Both the position numbers and the translations under genes were made by a program. This document shows, piece by piece, positions 58,364 through 59,504 of a DNA stretch of 59,504 nucleotides. The stretch is from positions 1 through 59,504 of the forward strand of contig CAAEFC010000053.1 of NCBI GenBank assembly GCA_900755065.1. The letters run 5' to 3'. The stretch is from Bacilli bacterium (GTDB taxonomy: Bacteria > Bacillota_I > Bacilli_A > RFN20 > CAG-449). Below the pieces are notes generated by a model, which saw only the letters and a program-made list of their open reading frames with translations, made no database searches and was not told where the DNA came from. The first letter of the stretch is position 1. Every line of letters starts with the position of its first letter.

Positions 58364-59504
58364 ATGGAAGAATTTTTAAATGAAATCTTGGCGATTATCC
58401 GTTCGGATAAATCGAATGCGGTCAAAAAGGCGGAATTGTCGCAATACCACGATTCGGATATCGCCGATGTTTTTAACAATCTGGACGACGATGAAAAGAT
58501 TCGTCTGGTCAAGATTCTCGGAAAAGAGAAGTTTTCCGATATTCTGGCATATCTGAACAATTCCGACGATCTGATCGATCTGTTAAAAGACGAAGAGGCC
58601 GCCGATGTCATCGAATTGATGGACGCCGACGATGCCGTCGATGTTCTCGAAGATCTCGACGAGGAAAATCGGGATAAGATCATCGAACTGATGAACGATG
58701 AAGCGCGGGAAGACGTTCGTCTGATTCTTTCGTTCGACAAGGATCAGGTCGGGTCACTGATGACCACGAACTTCGTTTCCGTCGTCAAAGGCGACGGGGT
58801 CAAAGGCTCGATGAAAAAACTGATCGAACAGGCCAAAGACAACGACAATATCGCGACCTTGATCGTTCTCGACGAGAACCAGAAGTTTTACGGCTGTCTC
58901 GATCTGAAAGACCTGATCTGCGCCAGAGACGGAGAGAATCTGACGAAAAAGGTAAAAACCAACTATCCGTATGTGTACGCCGATTCGTTGATCGACGATG
59001 TCATCAACGATCTGAAAGAATACGCCGAGGACCTGATTCCGGTTCTCGATCGCGAGGATCATCTTCTGGGCGTCATCACGTCGAGCGACATCGTCGAATT
59101 GATTCAGGACGAGGCAGAGGAAGACTACAACCGTCTGGCCGGTTTGCTGAAACAGGAAGACGATCAGGAATCCATATTCGGTTCGATCAAGAAACGGATT
59201 CCCTGGCTGGTTTTGCTCCTCGTTCTCGGATTGCTGGTTTCCAGCGTGATTTCGGCTTTCAGCAACGTGATCGCCGGCGTCACTGCCGCGGTTCTGTTTC
59301 AGTCGGTCGTCTTCGATATGGCCGGGAACGGGGGAACGCAATCCCTTGCGGTAACGCTGACGAAAATCACGCGTCTGGACGATATCGACGGCAAACGCTT
59401 CGGAAAAATGCTGGGGCGCGAACTTGTGATCGGTTTAATGAACGGCATCATTCTGGGGACGATTTCATTCGGCGTCGTTCTGACGTTTTTGATCGTCCGT
59501 CATC
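58364..59504 (+). CDS. mgtE: Magnesium transporter MgtE (3' end outside window)
   Basis: The first 380 residues are present; the frame runs off the window. The N-domain (EEFLNEILAIIRSDKSNAV, acidic helical repeats such as DDEKIRLVKILGKEKF) precedes a CBS pair (GSLMTTNFVSVVKGDG, VITSSDIVELIQDEAEED) and the plug helix. The first membrane helices follow from about 285 (WLVLLLVLGLLVSSVISAF), then GNGGTQSLAVTLTKI and the next helix. MgtE is an Mg2+-gated channel whose cytosolic domains close when Mg2+ is plentiful. The ATG follows a strong AAAGGAGG. Confidence 0.95.
   Translation, partial: MEEFLNEILAIIRSDKSNAVKKAELSQYHDSDIADVFNNLDDDEKIRLVKILGKEKFSDILAYLNNSDDLIDLLKDEEAADVIELMDADDAVDVLEDLDEENRDKIIELMNDEAREDVRLILSFDKDQVGSLMTTNFVSVVKGDGVKGSMKKLIEQAKDNDNIATLIVLDENQKFYGCLDLKDLICARDGENLTKKVKTNYPYVYADSLIDDVINDLKEYAEDLIPVLDREDHLLGVITSSDIVELIQDEAEEDYNRLAGLLKQEDDQESIFGSIKKRIPWLVLLLVLGLLVSSVISAFSNVIAGVTAAVLFQSVVFDMAGNGGTQSLAVTLTKITRLDDIDGKRFGKMLGRELVIGLMNGIILGTISFGVVLTFLIVRH

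Noticed and set aside
1..59504. Mollicutes genetic code with TGA as tryptophan
   Set aside because: Several clear genes end in TGA within overlapping ATGA junctions (dnaE/polA, trhP1/trhP2), and Trp is encoded by TGG.

Overview
The window looks like chromosome of an uncultured low-to-mid-GC Bacillota on the Mollicutes/Erysipelotrichia side of Bacilli; this is an inference. Supports are an MG284/MPN403-like gene, the lepA-hemW-hrcA-grpE-dnaK-dnaJ and dnaE-polA-mutM-coaE orders, U32 tRNA hydroxylases, a type I glutamine synthetase, ordinary Shine-Dalgarno sites and TATAAT promoters. TGA is used as a normal stop, so this is not a code-4 mycoplasma. Genes lie on both strands, are tightly packed and often overlap by 4 bases.

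Layout. 1-1.4 kb: end of a NifU-like Fe-S scaffold gene and a GGGtGRT-family gene. 1.5-4.2 kb: five overlapping genes, mostly unrecognised membrane or exported proteins, one resembling a type II secretion F platform protein. 4.2-11.3 kb (minus): dnaE, polA and a mutM-coaE fusion. 11.3-12.6 kb: a Cof-type phosphatase and rpsU. 12.7-18.3 kb: a polyamine import operon, XRE-cupin regulator plus potABCD, with an unusual membrane-anchored PotD. 18.3-19.1 kb: a structured intergenic stretch and an orphan CRISPR array of seven perfect 36-base repeats plus a truncated one, with 30-base spacers and no cas gene in the window. 19.2-29.2 kb: housekeeping genes (tRNA-Gly, thioredoxin, TraX, CPBP protease, YigZ, Mrp, PepP, GlnA, TrhP1/P2, DegV, HAD, tRNA-Glu).

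29.5-38.0 kb (minus): MalQ, then two adjacent [FeFe]-hydrogenase units. hydC-hydB-hydA resembles an electron-bifurcating hydrogenase, but the NuoF-like HydB has lost both flavin/NADH-binding glycine motifs while keeping every Fe-S ligand set. Upstream sits a putative H2-sensing unit: a short thioredoxin-like ferredoxin, a group C hydrogenase with PAS domain, and a SpoIIE-type phosphatase.

38.1-46.5 kb: NfeD/SPFH, an M6-like metalloprotease lipoprotein, two HAD phosphatases, a cyclophilin, an unknown membrane protein and a nuclease-DinG-type helicase. 46.6-55.9 kb: lepA, a degenerate Fic-like gene, hemW and the heat-shock operon under two tandem CIRCE operators. 55.9-57.6 kb: an A+T-rich islet with an RHH-WYL regulator, an overlapping 45-residue basic ORF, a frameshifted DUF4258-like gene and a small partner. 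The window ends in mgtE, preceded by a possible 21-codon leader peptide.

The best candidates for undescribed biology are the flavin-less HydB beside the H2-sensor module, the orphan CRISPR array with its structured leader, and the RHH-WYL/DUF4258 islet.
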